This document shows positions 55,365-64,000 of a stretch of 64,000 nucleotides of DNA, one piece after another. The notes below the pieces were generated by a model that was given only the letters and a program-made list of their open reading frames with translations, had not been told where the DNA came from and did no database searches. The stretch is taken from contig NZ_QQOA01000002.1 in the NCBI RefSeq assembly GCF_003443895.1, positions 310,001 through 374,000 on the forward strand, written 5' to 3'. A program made the position numbers and the translations under genes. Numbering within the stretch: position 1 is the first letter of the stretch; every line of letters begins with the position of its first letter. The stretch is from Paraburkholderia phosphatilytica. GTDB taxonomy: Bacteria > Pseudomonadota > Gammaproteobacteria > Burkholderiales > Burkholderiaceae.

Positions 55365-56753
55365 TTACTCACTTTCGCGAATTTCGGGCTCTTCATCGAA
55401 GATCTGATACTTGCGCATCTTTTCCCACAGCACCTTGCGGCTGATGCCGAGGTACTGCGCGCTGTCCTGCCGGCGCCAGCCGTTCGCCTCCAGCGCGGCC
55501 AGCACGCGGCCGCGCTCCGCCATGTCCCACTTGCTGCGATCGACCAGCACTTCGGTGGCATTCTCGGCCGGCACCGGCTGGCTGGAGCGCGCGAGCGCGA
55601 CCAGCCGGTGCAGACGCGCGGCGTCCCATGCACCGACCTGGCGCACGGTCACGCCGATGCGCTCGGCGAGATTGCGCAGCTCGCGCACGTTGCCGGGAAA
55701 GTAGGTGTCCGCCACCGCCTCGGCAAGCCAGTACGGCAGATCGGGTAACACAGCGAGCCGCTCCGCGCCCACCACCGACGCGATGAACGCCTTGAAGATC
55801 GCGATCTTGTCGACCGCGCCGCGTTCCTCGAGCGACGGAATGCGCAGCTCGATCACCGCGAGCCGGTAGTACAGGTCCGCGCGAAAAGCGCCCTCTTTCA
55901 CGAGCTGCGGCAGATTCTTGTTGGTCGCGGCGACGAGCCGGAAGTCGAGCTTCGAAGGCGTGGTCGAACCGATCCGCGTGACCGCGTTGTCCTCCAGCAC
56001 GCGCAGCAGCTTCACCTGCTGGTAGAGCGGCAGGTCGCCGATTTCGTCGAGAAACAGCGTGCCGCCGTCGGCCTGCTCGAAATAGCCCTTGTGCGCGAGC
56101 ACCGCGCCGGTAAACGACCCCTTCGCATGACCGAAGAACAGCGACTCGAACAGGCCATCGGGAATCGCGCCGCAATTCACCGCGACGAACGGGCCCGCGC
56201 CGTAGCGCGAGTGCTTCTCGTGCAGCAGCTGCGCGATGCGCTCCTTGCCGACGCCCGTCTCGCCGCCGACCAGCACGCTCGTGTCGCAGTCGGCGAAGGT
56301 GTCCACCTCGCGCAGCAGCGCCTGCATGCTTTCGGAGTTCGCGACGAGCGTGGTCGGCGAAAGCGTCTGGGCGGAATGCGCGCGGACCTGCTGCACGAGC
56401 TTGACGATCATGCCGCGTAGCTCGGCTGCCGTGAAATCCGCGGGCAGGATGTGCGAGTACTCGGTGGGATACATCGTCGGATCGTGGTCGCGCGGCGCCG
56501 CGCCGACCCACACCACCGGCATGCCGAGCGCGCGCCAGTCGCGCAGCGCGAGCGCGCCGCTGTCGATCGCCGACACGCTGATGATCGCGAGCGACGGCCG
56601 CGTCGCCGTGCGTTCGGGCGAGATCGCGATGTCGTCGGCACGGATCACGTCGACGTCGAAGCTCGCCATGCAGCGCGCGACCCGCTCGACGATGTCGGCC
56701 TTGCCTTCCCAGACATACAGGTCGAGCTCTTCGATTTTCGTGGGGGTTCTCAT
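55365..56753 (-). CDS. Sigma-54 dependent transcriptional activator (bEBP)
   Basis: A 462-residue activator. The N-terminal ~125 residues are a receiver-like domain without a clear phospho-Asp pocket. The AAA+ domain has Walker A GGETGVGK (163-170), the sigma-54 contact loop GSFTGA (212-217; GAFTGA in the usual form), Walker B LFLDEIGD and the arginine finger FRADLYYRL. The C-terminal Fis-type HTH is [26 protein letters not shown]. It is 24 bp downstream of tadG, so it is part of the pilus transcription unit and may regulate it or polysaccharide genes. Confidence 0.93.
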   Translation of the reverse strand: MRTPTKIEELDLYVWEGKADIVERVARCMASFDVDVIRADDIAISPERTATRPSLAIISVSAIDSGALALRDWRALGMPVVWVGAAPRDHDPTMYPTEYSHILPADFTAAELRGMIVKLVQQVRAHSAQTLSPTTLVANSESMQALLREVDTFADCDTSVLVGGETGVGKERIAQLLHEKHSRYGAGPFVAVNCGAIPDGLFESLFFGHAKGSFTGAVLAHKGYFEQADGGTLFLDEIGDLPLYQQVKLLRVLEDNAVTRIGSTTPSKLDFRLVAATNKNLPQLVKEGAFRADLYYRLAVIELRIPSLEERGAVDKIAIFKAFIASVVGAERLAVLPDLPYWLAEAVADTYFPGNVRELRNLAERIGVTVRQVGAWDAARLHRLVALARSSQPVPAENATEVLVDRSKWDMAERGRVLAALEANGWRRQDSAQYLGISRKVLWEKMRKYQIFDEEPEIRESE

Positions 56754-56777
56754 CGTCAGGATTGCCTGGTTTGCCTG

Positions 56778-58565
56778 CTAGCTGACGATGCGGGCAGCGC
56801 CGCAGGTCAGCGAGTTGTGATGGACCGTCGCGGTGCCGACCTGCGCGCCGAGCGCGCCGAGCACCGGCACGAACACGTCGTCGAGCGACGCGAACACCGG
56901 CTGCAGCGTGGTGGTCAGCGCGTTGCTGACGCCGGTCAGCAGCGTCGTGAGCTGGCCCGACGTCAGATTGAGATTCAGCACCGTGACCTGCAACGCGTTG
57001 GGCACGGTCGCGAGCACGCTGCCGGTGAGCGAGGACAGATCGCTGCCCACCTGGTTCGAGTTGACGGTCTGCGTGTCCGCGCCATCGGCGGCCGCGCCCG
57101 TCACGCCGGTGAAGCTGATGGTCTGCGGACCGGGGGGCTGCACCGTCAGCCAGCCGATGCCCGATCCCGCCGTCGAGCCGAGCGCGATCTGCGCGACCTT
57201 GGTCTGGCCCGTCAGGATCGAGCCCGCGTACACGCCAACGACGTTGATCGGACCGCCGCAGTTCGAATCGGTGCCGAGGCACGCTTTCGCGACCACCGGC
57301 TGCACGTCGATCTGCACGGCGCTGTCGGGCTTCGTCGTCGAGCAGTCGACATCGGTCAGCGCAGCGTCGCCTTCGCCGCTCGTCAGCGACAGCACGAGCG
57401 GATTGTTGAGCGCCTGCACCGTCACGTTTGCGACCACGAGATTCAGACCGAACGACGAAAACACCGGCGGCGCGAGCTTGAGGCTCGCCGTGATCACCGC
57501 CGTGCGCGCGGTGGTGCGCGCGTTGCCGTTCGCGTCCGGACCCTCGCCGATCGCGAGCGCGGGCGGTTGCAGGATCTGCAGCGACAGGCTCGCGGGCATC
57601 ACGCCGACGAGTGCGGTGCTCGCGTCGACGTTGATGATCGGCGGCGCGGACGACGAGCCCGCCGGCGCGCTGCGCGAAATCTGCGCGGCCACGAACACCG
57701 CGTCAAGCGGCGACAGCGTCGCGTCGACTGCCGATTGCGGATCCGCGAGCGACAGCGCGAGCAGACCCGGCGACGACGTGCCGCCATCGCCGACGTTGAA
57801 GCTCTGGTTGCCGGGCACCGCCACCGCGAGCGTGTCGAGCAGCGTCGCGTCGGCGGTGTCGCCGTTCGCGGTCAGCGCGCTCACCATCGCCGCGGTCAGC
57901 TGCTGGTAGGTGACGGACGTGCCGAGCAGCTCGTTCACGGTCGTCGCATGCAGCTGTACCATCAGGTCGTGCACCGACAGGCGCGCGTTCGCGAGCCCCT
58001 GATAGTCACCGACACTCAGCGCGAGCTGCGTGCCGAGCAGACCACCGAGAATGCTGTTCAGCAGCACCGACTGCTGCGTATCGAGCTGCGCGAGGCCGGT
58101 GCTGAGCGTGAACGCGTCGACGTCGGTGGCCTGCGCCGTGGCCTCGACCGTCATCGTGCGCGACGGCCCGAGGAAGAAATACGGCACTGTCTGCGCGATG
58201 TCGACGAGCACCGCGTTCTGCGGCGCGCCCGCCGTGCTGAAGAAGCTGGGCGCGGCGTTCGCGCTGGTGTCCCAGCGGCCGCAGGTCACGTTCAGCGTTG
58301 CGCCGCTCGCGTCTGTGCTGAAGCCGTTGGCCGCCGCATTGCTGTTCGCAGCGGCCTGCGCGTCGGCACAGCTGCCGGCGATACGCTGCGAGCCGGCGAT
58401 CGCGGCGAGATCCGCGACGCGTTGCAGGCTGCGTTTCTCGAAGAACAAATGACCGACGTCGATCACCGCGAGCGCGGCCACCGCGACGAGCAGCCAGAAC
58501 GCCGCGACCACCGAGATCGCGCCGCGCTGCCGTCGGAGGCTCCGCCTCGCTGCGATCGCGACCAT
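56778..58565 (-). CDS. tadG: TadG-like pilus-assembly protein
   Basis: 595 residues from the ATG of MVAIAARRSLRRQRG. It has an N-terminal TadE/G-type signal with one membrane helix (AISVVAAFWLLVAVAALAVIDVGHLFFEKRSLQRVADLAAIAG), then a long periplasmic beta-rich region. No von Willebrand A domain with a MIDAS motif is obvious. Tad pilins-like TadG is anchored by its N-terminal helix and helps adherence. Its start is 1 bp after the DUF3613 stop. Confidence 0.8.
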   Translation of the reverse strand: MVAIAARRSLRRQRGAISVVAAFWLLVAVAALAVIDVGHLFFEKRSLQRVADLAAIAGSQRIAGSCADAQAAANSNAAANGFSTDASGATLNVTCGRWDTSANAAPSFFSTAGAPQNAVLVDIAQTVPYFFLGPSRTMTVEATAQATDVDAFTLSTGLAQLDTQQSVLLNSILGGLLGTQLALSVGDYQGLANARLSVHDLMVQLHATTVNELLGTSVTYQQLTAAMVSALTANGDTADATLLDTLAVAVPGNQSFNVGDGGTSSPGLLALSLADPQSAVDATLSPLDAVFVAAQISRSAPAGSSSAPPIINVDASTALVGVMPASLSLQILQPPALAIGEGPDANGNARTTARTAVITASLKLAPPVFSSFGLNLVVANVTVQALNNPLVLSLTSGEGDAALTDVDCSTTKPDSAVQIDVQPVVAKACLGTDSNCGGPINVVGVYAGSILTGQTKVAQIALGSTAGSGIGWLTVQPPGPQTISFTGVTGAAADGADTQTVNSNQVGSDLSSLTGSVLATVPNALQVTVLNLNLTSGQLTTLLTGVSNALTTTLQPVFASLDDVFVPVLGALGAQVGTATVHHNSLTCGAARIVS

Positions 58566-58566
58566 C

Positions 58567-58935
58567 TCAGTTCTGCGCGCCGTTGCCGTTGGTGTAGTCG
58601 ACGTGCAGCTGGTTCGCCGCGTTGCCGCCATCCGTCGCCGACGTGAACGACGCGGGGATCTTCGTCTTGAACGAATCCAGGTAGCGCTGATAGGCAAGCC
58701 CGGCTTCCGCGCCAAGCATCGGCTGCATCGGTGCGGCTTCGCGGTTGCTGCGCTGGAGCGCGAGCCATGCGTTCGTCGAATCGCCGATCGCGACCGGCGG
58801 CGGCAACGGCTGCACAGTCGACTGCTGCGCGTGTGCTGCCTGCGTGATCGATAGCAGCGTGCACGCGGCCGCGCAGATGATGTACAGCGCGGCTTTCGTC
58901 GCGAGCCGCTCGTTGCGATACGTGTAGTCGTTCAT
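58567..58935 (-). CDS. DUF3613 family exported protein
   Basis: 122 residues from the ATG after GGAGAACAC; an ATG six codons upstream is in frame. The N terminus has a signal peptide (LYIICAAACTLLSITQAAHAQ, cleavage after AHA). The mature part is short (NAWLALQRSNREAAPMQPMLGAEAGLAYQRYLDSF). DUF3613 proteins are repeatedly found in beta-proteobacterial Tad loci; the role is unknown. It lies between tadD and tadG. Confidence 0.85.
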   Translation of the reverse strand: MNDYTYRNERLATKAALYIICAAACTLLSITQAAHAQQSTVQPLPPPVAIGDSTNAWLALQRSNREAAPMQPMLGAEAGLAYQRYLDSFKTKIPASFTSATDGGNAANQLHVDYTNGNGAQN

Positions 58936-58962
58936 TACGTGTTCTCCGTTCATTGCTCGCCG

Positions 58963-60018
58963 TCACTGCGAGAAGCGTTGCAGCAGATGCGGCGCGCCGT
59001 CCCAGCCGCTGATCGTCGATATCGGAGCCGTAGCGCTGGCGCTGTCAGTCGCCGCGATATGCGACTGCGCTGCGTGCTGCCCCGCGCCCGACGCGAATGC
59101 ATCCGGATCGGCTTCGGCAATCGCCGCGAGCACCGATGGCGTGGCCGCGCGCGCGTTCGCATTCGCATGCGCGTGCGATGCTGCGTGTTGCCGCGCGCGG
59201 CTCGCGGCATCGACTTTCGCCGCATCGGCACGAATCGCCGCGCGCACGTCGGGCGCGAGCTTCTGCGTGTTCATCAGCGTCTGCGCCTGCTGCGTCTGAC
59301 CGTCCGCGAGCAGGAACAGCGCGAGATTGCTGACGATCTTCGGGTTGTTCTGATCAAGCTCGGCCGCCTTCATCAGCGGAATCCGCGCGCCGGATACATC
59401 GCCGTCGCGCAGCCGCGCGTACGCGAGATCGGAGAGCGTCGACGCATCGGTCGGCGACAGTTGCACGGCCTGGTGCAGCTCGTTCGCCGCGCGATCGAAA
59501 TCGCCCGCCGCGCCCGCGAGCAGTCCGAGCCCGCGGTGGCCGCGCGCAGCAAGCGGCGTCCGCAGCAGCTGGCCGTAGGCGGCCGCGCTTGCCGCCGGTT
59601 GATCCGTCGCGCGCAACGCGTCGGCGCGCAGCAGGATCGTGTCGGGCGTGACGCCGTACTGTTTCTCGTACGCATCGATATGCGCGAGCGACGCGTAGTA
59701 GAGACCCTGCTGCTGCATCCGGTCGATCAGGCCCAGGTACATGCCCGGCGTGTCCGGCGCGGGATCGTGCTGCGTCTGCTGCTGCAGCTGCGCTTCGCGC
59801 TCGGCCTGCGGCCCCACGCCATAGCCGGATTCCTTGATCGCGCACGCGGACAGCAGCGTGACGCTTGCGAGCAGCGGCAGCAGCGCGAACGCGCGCGACT
59901 TCCTCGCGTCGTTTCCGCTCACGCGTCTTGCGTCCGCTCTTGCGTCTGCTCTTTCGTCCGCTTGCACCCGCAACGTCTCGTAAGTTTCGCGTCGCATGCT
60001 CGTCCGGTCGTTCATCAT
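58963..60018 (-). CDS. tadD: TadD-like TPR lipoprotein
   Basis: 351 residues. A lipoprotein signal (ALLPLLASVTLLSACAIKE) follows ~45 charged residues, which is unusually long, so a start at the inner ATG (59997) is possible. TPR units run from about residue 85 to 230 (YYASLAHIDAYEKQYGVTPD, GHRGLGLLAGAAGDFDRAANELHQAVQLSPTDASTLSDLAYARLRDGDVSGA). The last 80 residues are Ala/His-rich. TadD is a pilotin-like outer-membrane protein for the secretin of the Tad pilus. Confidence 0.88.
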   Translation of the reverse strand: MMNDRTSMRRETYETLRVQADERADARADARRVSGNDARKSRAFALLPLLASVTLLSACAIKESGYGVGPQAEREAQLQQQTQHDPAPDTPGMYLGLIDRMQQQGLYYASLAHIDAYEKQYGVTPDTILLRADALRATDQPAASAAAYGQLLRTPLAARGHRGLGLLAGAAGDFDRAANELHQAVQLSPTDASTLSDLAYARLRDGDVSGARIPLMKAAELDQNNPKIVSNLALFLLADGQTQQAQTLMNTQKLAPDVRAAIRADAAKVDAASRARQHAASHAHANANARAATPSVLAAIAEADPDAFASGAGQHAAQSHIAATDSASATAPISTISGWDGAPHLLQRFSQ

Positions 60019-60029
60019 GTGTATGGTCC

Positions 60030-61106
60030 TCAACGATGCATCGCGCGCAGCGATTGCTTGACGGTCATGAGACCCGGTCCCGCGGTCACGATCAGGAGCG
60101 CGGGCAGCAGCGTGAGAATCATCACGCCGGTCATCTTCACGGTCAGCCGGCCGATACGTTCGCGCAGCATCGCGCGGCGCGCTTCGCGCAGCCGGTCGCC
60201 GAACTGCTTCAGCGGTTCCTGCACCGCGCCGCCATGACGGTCGACCTGCACGAGCAGCCGCACGATCGCGTGCAGATCCTCGTTGGCGTAGCTCGAAGCG
60301 AGACGTTGCAGCGACTGCTCGCGCGTGCGGCCTGCGCTGAACTGACGCTGCGCGATTTCGAGTTCGCCCGCGAGCACCGGCAGCATGCCGCGGAAGTCGT
60401 TGACCATCACCTGCAGGCTCTGGTCGAGCGACAGTCCGACGCCCTGCAACAGTCGCAGCAGATCGACGAGCAGCGGCAGTTCGTCGACGACGGCAAGACG
60501 CCGCTGCGACGCACGCCGCCGGATCGCGAACTTCGGCGCCATGAAGCCGACGATCAGCGCGCACGCGGGCACGATCACGAGCCGGCCGCCATGCAGGTCC
60601 GCAAGCCAGATCGCGAGCACCAGAGCAACGAGCGCGCAGGCCACGCGGGCCACGAGAAACAGCCCGCGCGTGCGAACGTCGACGAAGCCGCATTGCTCCA
60701 GAAAACGGCGGTCCTCGTCCGCGACCACCTGGCGGCCGAACGGCGTGTCGAGCCAGCGCACGCCGGCATCGCCGAGACGTTGCAGCGCGCCCGCGAAACC
60801 TTGGTTGCGCGCTGGCGACGCGTTGGCGCCCGCGCGGGCCGCACCGCTTTGACCTGCTGCGTTCAACCCGGCGCCAGATCCGCGCACATCGCCAGCACCG
60901 GCACCGGCACCGGCACCGGCGGCAGCAGAGACCGCAGCCGCCGCGGCGATCGCCACCGCGCGCTGATCCAGTGCGCTCGACAACGTGCGCGCACTGCGCC
61001 GCGCGGCCGCGATGCGCGCGAGCACGAGCCCCGCGATCATCAAGAGCGCGAGCGCGAACAGCACGAGCGCCAGCGCGGCGAGCTGGTTCGGTTGCAACGC
61101 GTTCAT
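60030..61106 (-). CDS. tadC: TadC inner-membrane platform protein
   Basis: 358 residues with a T2SF domain: LPLLVDLLRLLQGVGLSLDQSLQVMVNDFRGMLPVLAGELEIAQRQFSAGRTREQSLQ. Membrane segments are at the N terminus, around 150-190, and at the end (MTGVMILTLLPALLIVTAGPG). Between TM1 and the core is an Ala/Gly-rich stretch including GAGAGAGAGD. It forms the pilus platform with TadB. Its ATG overlaps the TadB stop by 4 bp. Confidence 0.9.
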   Translation of the reverse strand: MNALQPNQLAALALVLFALALLMIAGLVLARIAAARRSARTLSSALDQRAVAIAAAAAVSAAAGAGAGAGAGDVRGSGAGLNAAGQSGAARAGANASPARNQGFAGALQRLGDAGVRWLDTPFGRQVVADEDRRFLEQCGFVDVRTRGLFLVARVACALVALVLAIWLADLHGGRLVIVPACALIVGFMAPKFAIRRRASQRRLAVVDELPLLVDLLRLLQGVGLSLDQSLQVMVNDFRGMLPVLAGELEIAQRQFSAGRTREQSLQRLASSYANEDLHAIVRLLVQVDRHGGAVQEPLKQFGDRLREARRAMLRERIGRLTVKMTGVMILTLLPALLIVTAGPGLMTVKQSLRAMHR

Positions 61107-62245
61107 CCCTTCACCCTCGCGAGCCGGTACAGGAGCCACGCGCCAAGCGCCTGCAGCCCGAACGCGGCATAGATGAAATCGCGGCCGCCCTCGCTCGCCC
61201 ACATCACGTTGAAGTACTCGGGGTTCGTCGCGATCACCATGCCGCCGATGCCGATGGGCAGCGCGGTCAGCACCCACGCGGACAAGCGCGTCTCCGCGGT
61301 CAGCGCGGAGAGTTCGCGCTCGGCCTGTTCGAGGTCGCGCATGAACGACGCCATCCGGTCGAGCATCACGTCCGCGCGGCCACCGTATTTCACCGACAGC
61401 CGCAGCACCGCGCCGACGAGTTCGAGTTCGCGCGCGCGGTACACGGCCGCCACCTGATCGAGCGCGCGGTCGATCTCGACGCCGGTGCGCAGCATCCGCG
61501 ACACGTGGTCGAGACACTCGCGCAGCGGTGCGTCAGTGGTGAGCAGCGACGCCTGGAACGCGGCCGGCACGCTGTTGCCGAGTACGATCAGCCGCACGAT
61601 GCCGTCGAGAAACGCCGGCAGTTGCCGCACGATCTTCTGGCGACGGCGGCGCGTACGCGCCGAGAACCAGAACGCGAGCGCCGCGCCGCACCCGACGAGC
61701 ATCGCGAGCGCGGCGAACCCGCCGCGTGCGCGCGCGGCCCACAGGCACGCGGCACACGTTGCGGCGAGCGCGAGCAGCGCCGGCACGCGCGCATCGGTCA
61801 CGCCCGCGCGGATCATTGCGTGTTCGAGCGCCAACGCCCCGCGCGCCTGGAATGCGTGCCAGCGTGTTTGCGCGGCGTTTGCGCTTGCATTGGTGTTTGG
61901 GCTCGCGTTTGCGTTTGCATTCGACTGGCCACGCGCGCCTGCAACGCCCACGGTCGCGCCCGCCATTGCTCCGGATGCAAACGCCGACGCGCCCCGCGCG
62001 CCCGCTTGCCCTGCGATTCCTGTACGCGCCTGCGACTGCGGCAGCGCGCCCGCCGTCGCGGTCTGCGCCCGCGCGGTGCGGCTGTCGATGAAGCGCTCCG
62101 TGCTCACACGCGATTGCCGCACCACGCCGCGCTGCCACACGAAAAGCGCGCACGCCACGCACACGAGCGCGAGCGCGCCGATAAGCGCGGCCGCGCTAGC
62201 CACGGAAACCTCCGCCGAAGCCACCGCCGCCACCGCCAAATCCAT
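61103..62245 (-). CDS. tadB: TadB inner-membrane platform protein
   Basis: 380 residues in the version from ATG, whose first 17 codons overlap tadA by 50 bp. A GTG at 62203 would overlap by only 8 bp and may be the real start. The T2SF core is LPAFLDGIVRLIVLGNSVPAAFQASL...PLRECLDHVSRMLRTGVEIDRALDQVA. A degenerate Asn/Ala/Gly linker (SNANANASPNTNASANAAQ) separates TM1 from the core. Confidence 0.9.
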   Translation of the reverse strand: MDLAVAAVASAEVSVASAAALIGALALVCVACALFVWQRGVVRQSRVSTERFIDSRTARAQTATAGALPQSQARTGIAGQAGARGASAFASGAMAGATVGVAGARGQSNANANASPNTNASANAAQTRWHAFQARGALALEHAMIRAGVTDARVPALLALAATCAACLWAARARGGFAALAMLVGCGAALAFWFSARTRRRRQKIVRQLPAFLDGIVRLIVLGNSVPAAFQASLLTTDAPLRECLDHVSRMLRTGVEIDRALDQVAAVYRARELELVGAVLRLSVKYGGRADVMLDRMASFMRDLEQAERELSALTAETRLSAWVLTALPIGIGGMVIATNPEYFNVMWASEGGRDFIYAAFGLQALGAWLLYRLARVKG

Positions 62246-63563
62246 CCCCGCGGAAACCGAAGTGCCCCGCGTCGCCGCCCAGTTGCTGGCGGAACTTCGC
62301 GAGCTTCGGCGAATGCGGATGGATGCCGAGCGACACCCATTGATCGAGCTCGTCGCCTTCGGGCGTCAGCACAGGCTCGTAGCGATACAGCTCCTGCGTT
62401 GCGATGATGTTGTCCGAGAGACCCGTCACTTCGGTCACCGACAGGATGCGGCGACGTCCATTCGACAGCCGGCCGATCTGCACGATGAAGTCGATCGCGT
62501 TCGCGATCTGCCGGCGCAAGCTCGATTCCGTACCCTGGAAGCCCGCGAAGCCGGCAAGCATTTCGAGCCGGTACAGGCATTCGCGCGGCGAACTCGCGTG
62601 CACGGTGCCCATCGAGCCGTCGTGGCCGGTGTTCATCGCCTGCAGCATTTCGAGCACTTCGCCGCCGCGCACTTCGCCGACGATGATGCGGTCCGGGCGC
62701 ATCCGCAGCGTGTTGCGCAGCAGGTCGCGGATCGCCACGACGCCGGTGCCGTCGTAGCCGCCCGGCCGGCTTTCGAGCCGCACGACGTGCGGGTGGTTCA
62801 GCGACAGCTCGGCGGTATCTTCGATCGTCACCACGCGTTCCGCTTCGGGGATATGGAACGCGAGCGCATTGAGCAGCGACGTCTTGCCCGAACTCGTGCC
62901 GCCCGACACCAGCACGTTGCAGCGCGCCTCGACCGCCGCTTCGAGCAGCGCGCCGATCTCTTCGCTATACGTACCGTTGCCGAGCAGATCGTCGGGACGC
63001 AGCGGGTCCTTGCGGAACTTGCGGATCGACACCACCGGCCCGTCGATCGACAGCGGCTCAATCACGACGTTGATGCGGCCGCCGTTCGGCAGACGCGCGT
63101 CGACCATCGGATTCGACTCGTCGAGGCGTCGGCCGATCGGCGCGAGAATCCGCCGCACGATCCGCAGCAGGTGGCCGTTGTCCGCGAAGCGCACCGGAAT
63201 GCGCGCGAGAATACCGTGACGCGACACGTACACGTCGTGATAGCCGTTGATCAGGATGTCTTCGACGGCCGGGTCGTTGAGCAGATCCTCGATCGGCCCG
63301 AAGCCCGCGAGTTCTTTCGTGAGCGCCTCGGCAATCAGGCGCACCTCGCTCTCGTTGATCGGAATCCGGCGCAGCCGCACGAAGCTGTCCATCTCGAGGT
63401 CGACGAACTGGTTGATCGCGTTGCGCGACCAGCGTCCGAACTCGGCGCCCAGTTCCTCGATCCGCGTGAGCAGATGCTCGTGCGCCGCGTTCTTGATGTC
63501 CTGGAACTGCTGGCTGTGCGCGAACGAAGGCGAGTCGTCGGCAAATTCGATGTCTTTTGCCAT
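62196..63563 (-). CDS. tadA: TadA/CpaF secretion ATPase
   Basis: 455 residues. The N-terminal domain is helical (LTKELAGFGPIEDLLNDPAVEDILINGY), followed by the ATPase: Walker A SGGTSSGKTSLL, Asp box TIEDTAELSLNHPHVV, Walker B RIIVGEVRGGEVLEML and His box AMNTGHDGSMGTVHASSP. It powers Tad/Flp pilus assembly. The last ~20 residues are almost pure Gly/Phe (DGFGGGGGGFGGG), which is not part of the usual family. Confidence 0.95.
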   Translation of the reverse strand: MAKDIEFADDSPSFAHSQQFQDIKNAAHEHLLTRIEELGAEFGRWSRNAINQFVDLEMDSFVRLRRIPINESEVRLIAEALTKELAGFGPIEDLLNDPAVEDILINGYHDVYVSRHGILARIPVRFADNGHLLRIVRRILAPIGRRLDESNPMVDARLPNGGRINVVIEPLSIDGPVVSIRKFRKDPLRPDDLLGNGTYSEEIGALLEAAVEARCNVLVSGGTSSGKTSLLNALAFHIPEAERVVTIEDTAELSLNHPHVVRLESRPGGYDGTGVVAIRDLLRNTLRMRPDRIIVGEVRGGEVLEMLQAMNTGHDGSMGTVHASSPRECLYRLEMLAGFAGFQGTESSLRRQIANAIDFIVQIGRLSNGRRRILSVTEVTGLSDNIIATQELYRYEPVLTPEGDELDQWVSLGIHPHSPKLAKFRQQLGGDAGHFGFRGDGFGGGGGGFGGGFRG

Positions 63564-63566
63564 CGT

Positions 63567-64000
63567 CTATGACCGTCTGGATGAAGTGGGAATGAAACGG
63601 CGCAATGCATCGAGACCGCGCGCGGCACGCGGTGTGGCAGGCGTGTCGTTGCTCACGCCGCCCGTGCCGCCCGTGCCGCCCGTGCCGCCGAGGCGGCGCA
63701 CGAGCGGTTCGAGCGCGCGCACATACGGGTCGCGCTCCGCGCGCTCGGCAAGCAGATGTCCTTGATTCACCGCCTGACCGAGCGCGACGCGCCGCTCGGG
63801 CAGCGTCGCGAGCAGCGCGAGTTCGAGCCGCTCCGCGATCTGCGCGGCAGCCAGTCCGAGCGCCGGCTCGAAGCGGTTCACGATCAGCTGCACCCGGCTC
63901 GTGTCGACGCCTTCGGCGCGCAGCGCATCGAGCGCGCCGACCGCCGACACGATCGACGCGACACCCTGATCGCAGAGCAGCCACGTTTCGTCCGCGGCCT
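63567..64000 (-). CDS. cpaE: TadZ/CpaE-like ATPase, C-terminal part (runs off right edge)
   Basis: The last ~144 residues of a MinD/ParA-like protein. The reading frame is open to the window edge (ADETWLLCDQGVASIVSAV), so a GTG inside it is not the start. The visible part (RVQLIVNRFEPALGLAAAQIAERLELALLATLPERRVALGQAVNQGHLL) is the end of a TadZ/CpaE ATPase that localises the pilus machine. A Gly-Gly-Thr repeat (9-bp units near 63660-63690) lies near its end. It is 3 bp upstream of tadA. Confidence 0.85.
   Translation of the reverse strand, partial: AADETWLLCDQGVASIVSAVGALDALRAEGVDTSRVQLIVNRFEPALGLAAAQIAERLELALLATLPERRVALGQAVNQGHLLAERAERDPYVRALEPLVRRLGGTGGTGGTGGVSNDTPATPRAARGLDALRRFIPTSSRRS

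Overview
The window is high-GC, densely coded DNA with strong Burkholderiaceae character, most likely the Burkholderia/Paraburkholderia/Caballeronia group. This rests on the second, long-tailed Hfq, the rnr-rlmB arrangement, a Tad pilus locus, a DUF1571/FAD-enzyme neighbourhood, and an exopolysaccharide locus with Wza/Wzc-type export proteins. No rRNA, CRISPR array, prophage or insertion sequence was recognised. The only RNA genes are two identical-anticodon tRNA-Leu(CAG) copies.

Left part (1-22,500), polysaccharide region. It opens with the N-terminal part of an O-antigen-ligase/polymerase-like membrane protein and an ElaA-like acetyltransferase. A tight five-gene plus-strand unit follows: carrier protein, acyl-CoA-dehydrogenase-fold flavoprotein, amino acid:[carrier protein] ligase (a class II tRNA-synthetase relative that charges a carrier protein instead of tRNA), DUF1839 protein, and a GH2/beta-mannosidase-like protein. 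Then a sigma-54 type promoter precedes a Crp/Fnr regulator, an initiating sugar-phosphate transferase, a GT2, a Wza-like lipoprotein and a Wzc-like tyrosine autokinase. Beyond these lie a minus-strand pair (cytoplasmic-looking chymotrypsin-fold protease plus 3-TM protein), a methyltransferase, an orphan HigA-like HTH protein and two divergent GT4 glycosyltransferases.

Middle (22,500-46,900), mostly housekeeping. It holds rpiA, a lipoprotein amidase, a MazG-like pyrophosphohydrolase, rlmB, rnr, the two tRNA-Leu genes with their own promoters and terminators, a PAP2 phosphatase, a GT-C glycosyltransferase, a beta-lactamase-fold serine hydrolase, a LysR gene broken at an 8-G run, and an MFS carrier. 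A fatty-acid degradation unit follows: TetR regulator with a PsrA-like box, FadE-type dehydrogenase, long FabG, MaoC hydratase, thiolase and FadD.

Right part (46,900-64,000). A small ECF sigma/anti-sigma module lies with a tiny lipoprotein and a three-gene operon (His-rich lipoprotein, VAO-type flavoenzyme, twin-arginine-like protein). I found the same bipartite promoter, GCGGAATA-N16-CGTT, in front of both transcription units, which suggests one autoregulated regulon. Then come hfq2, two small proteins, an LtrA membrane protein, a DUF2968 protein, a sigma-54 activator, and the distal part of a Tad/Flp pilus operon (TadG, DUF3613, TadD, TadC, TadB, TadA, and partial TadZ/CpaE running off the right edge).
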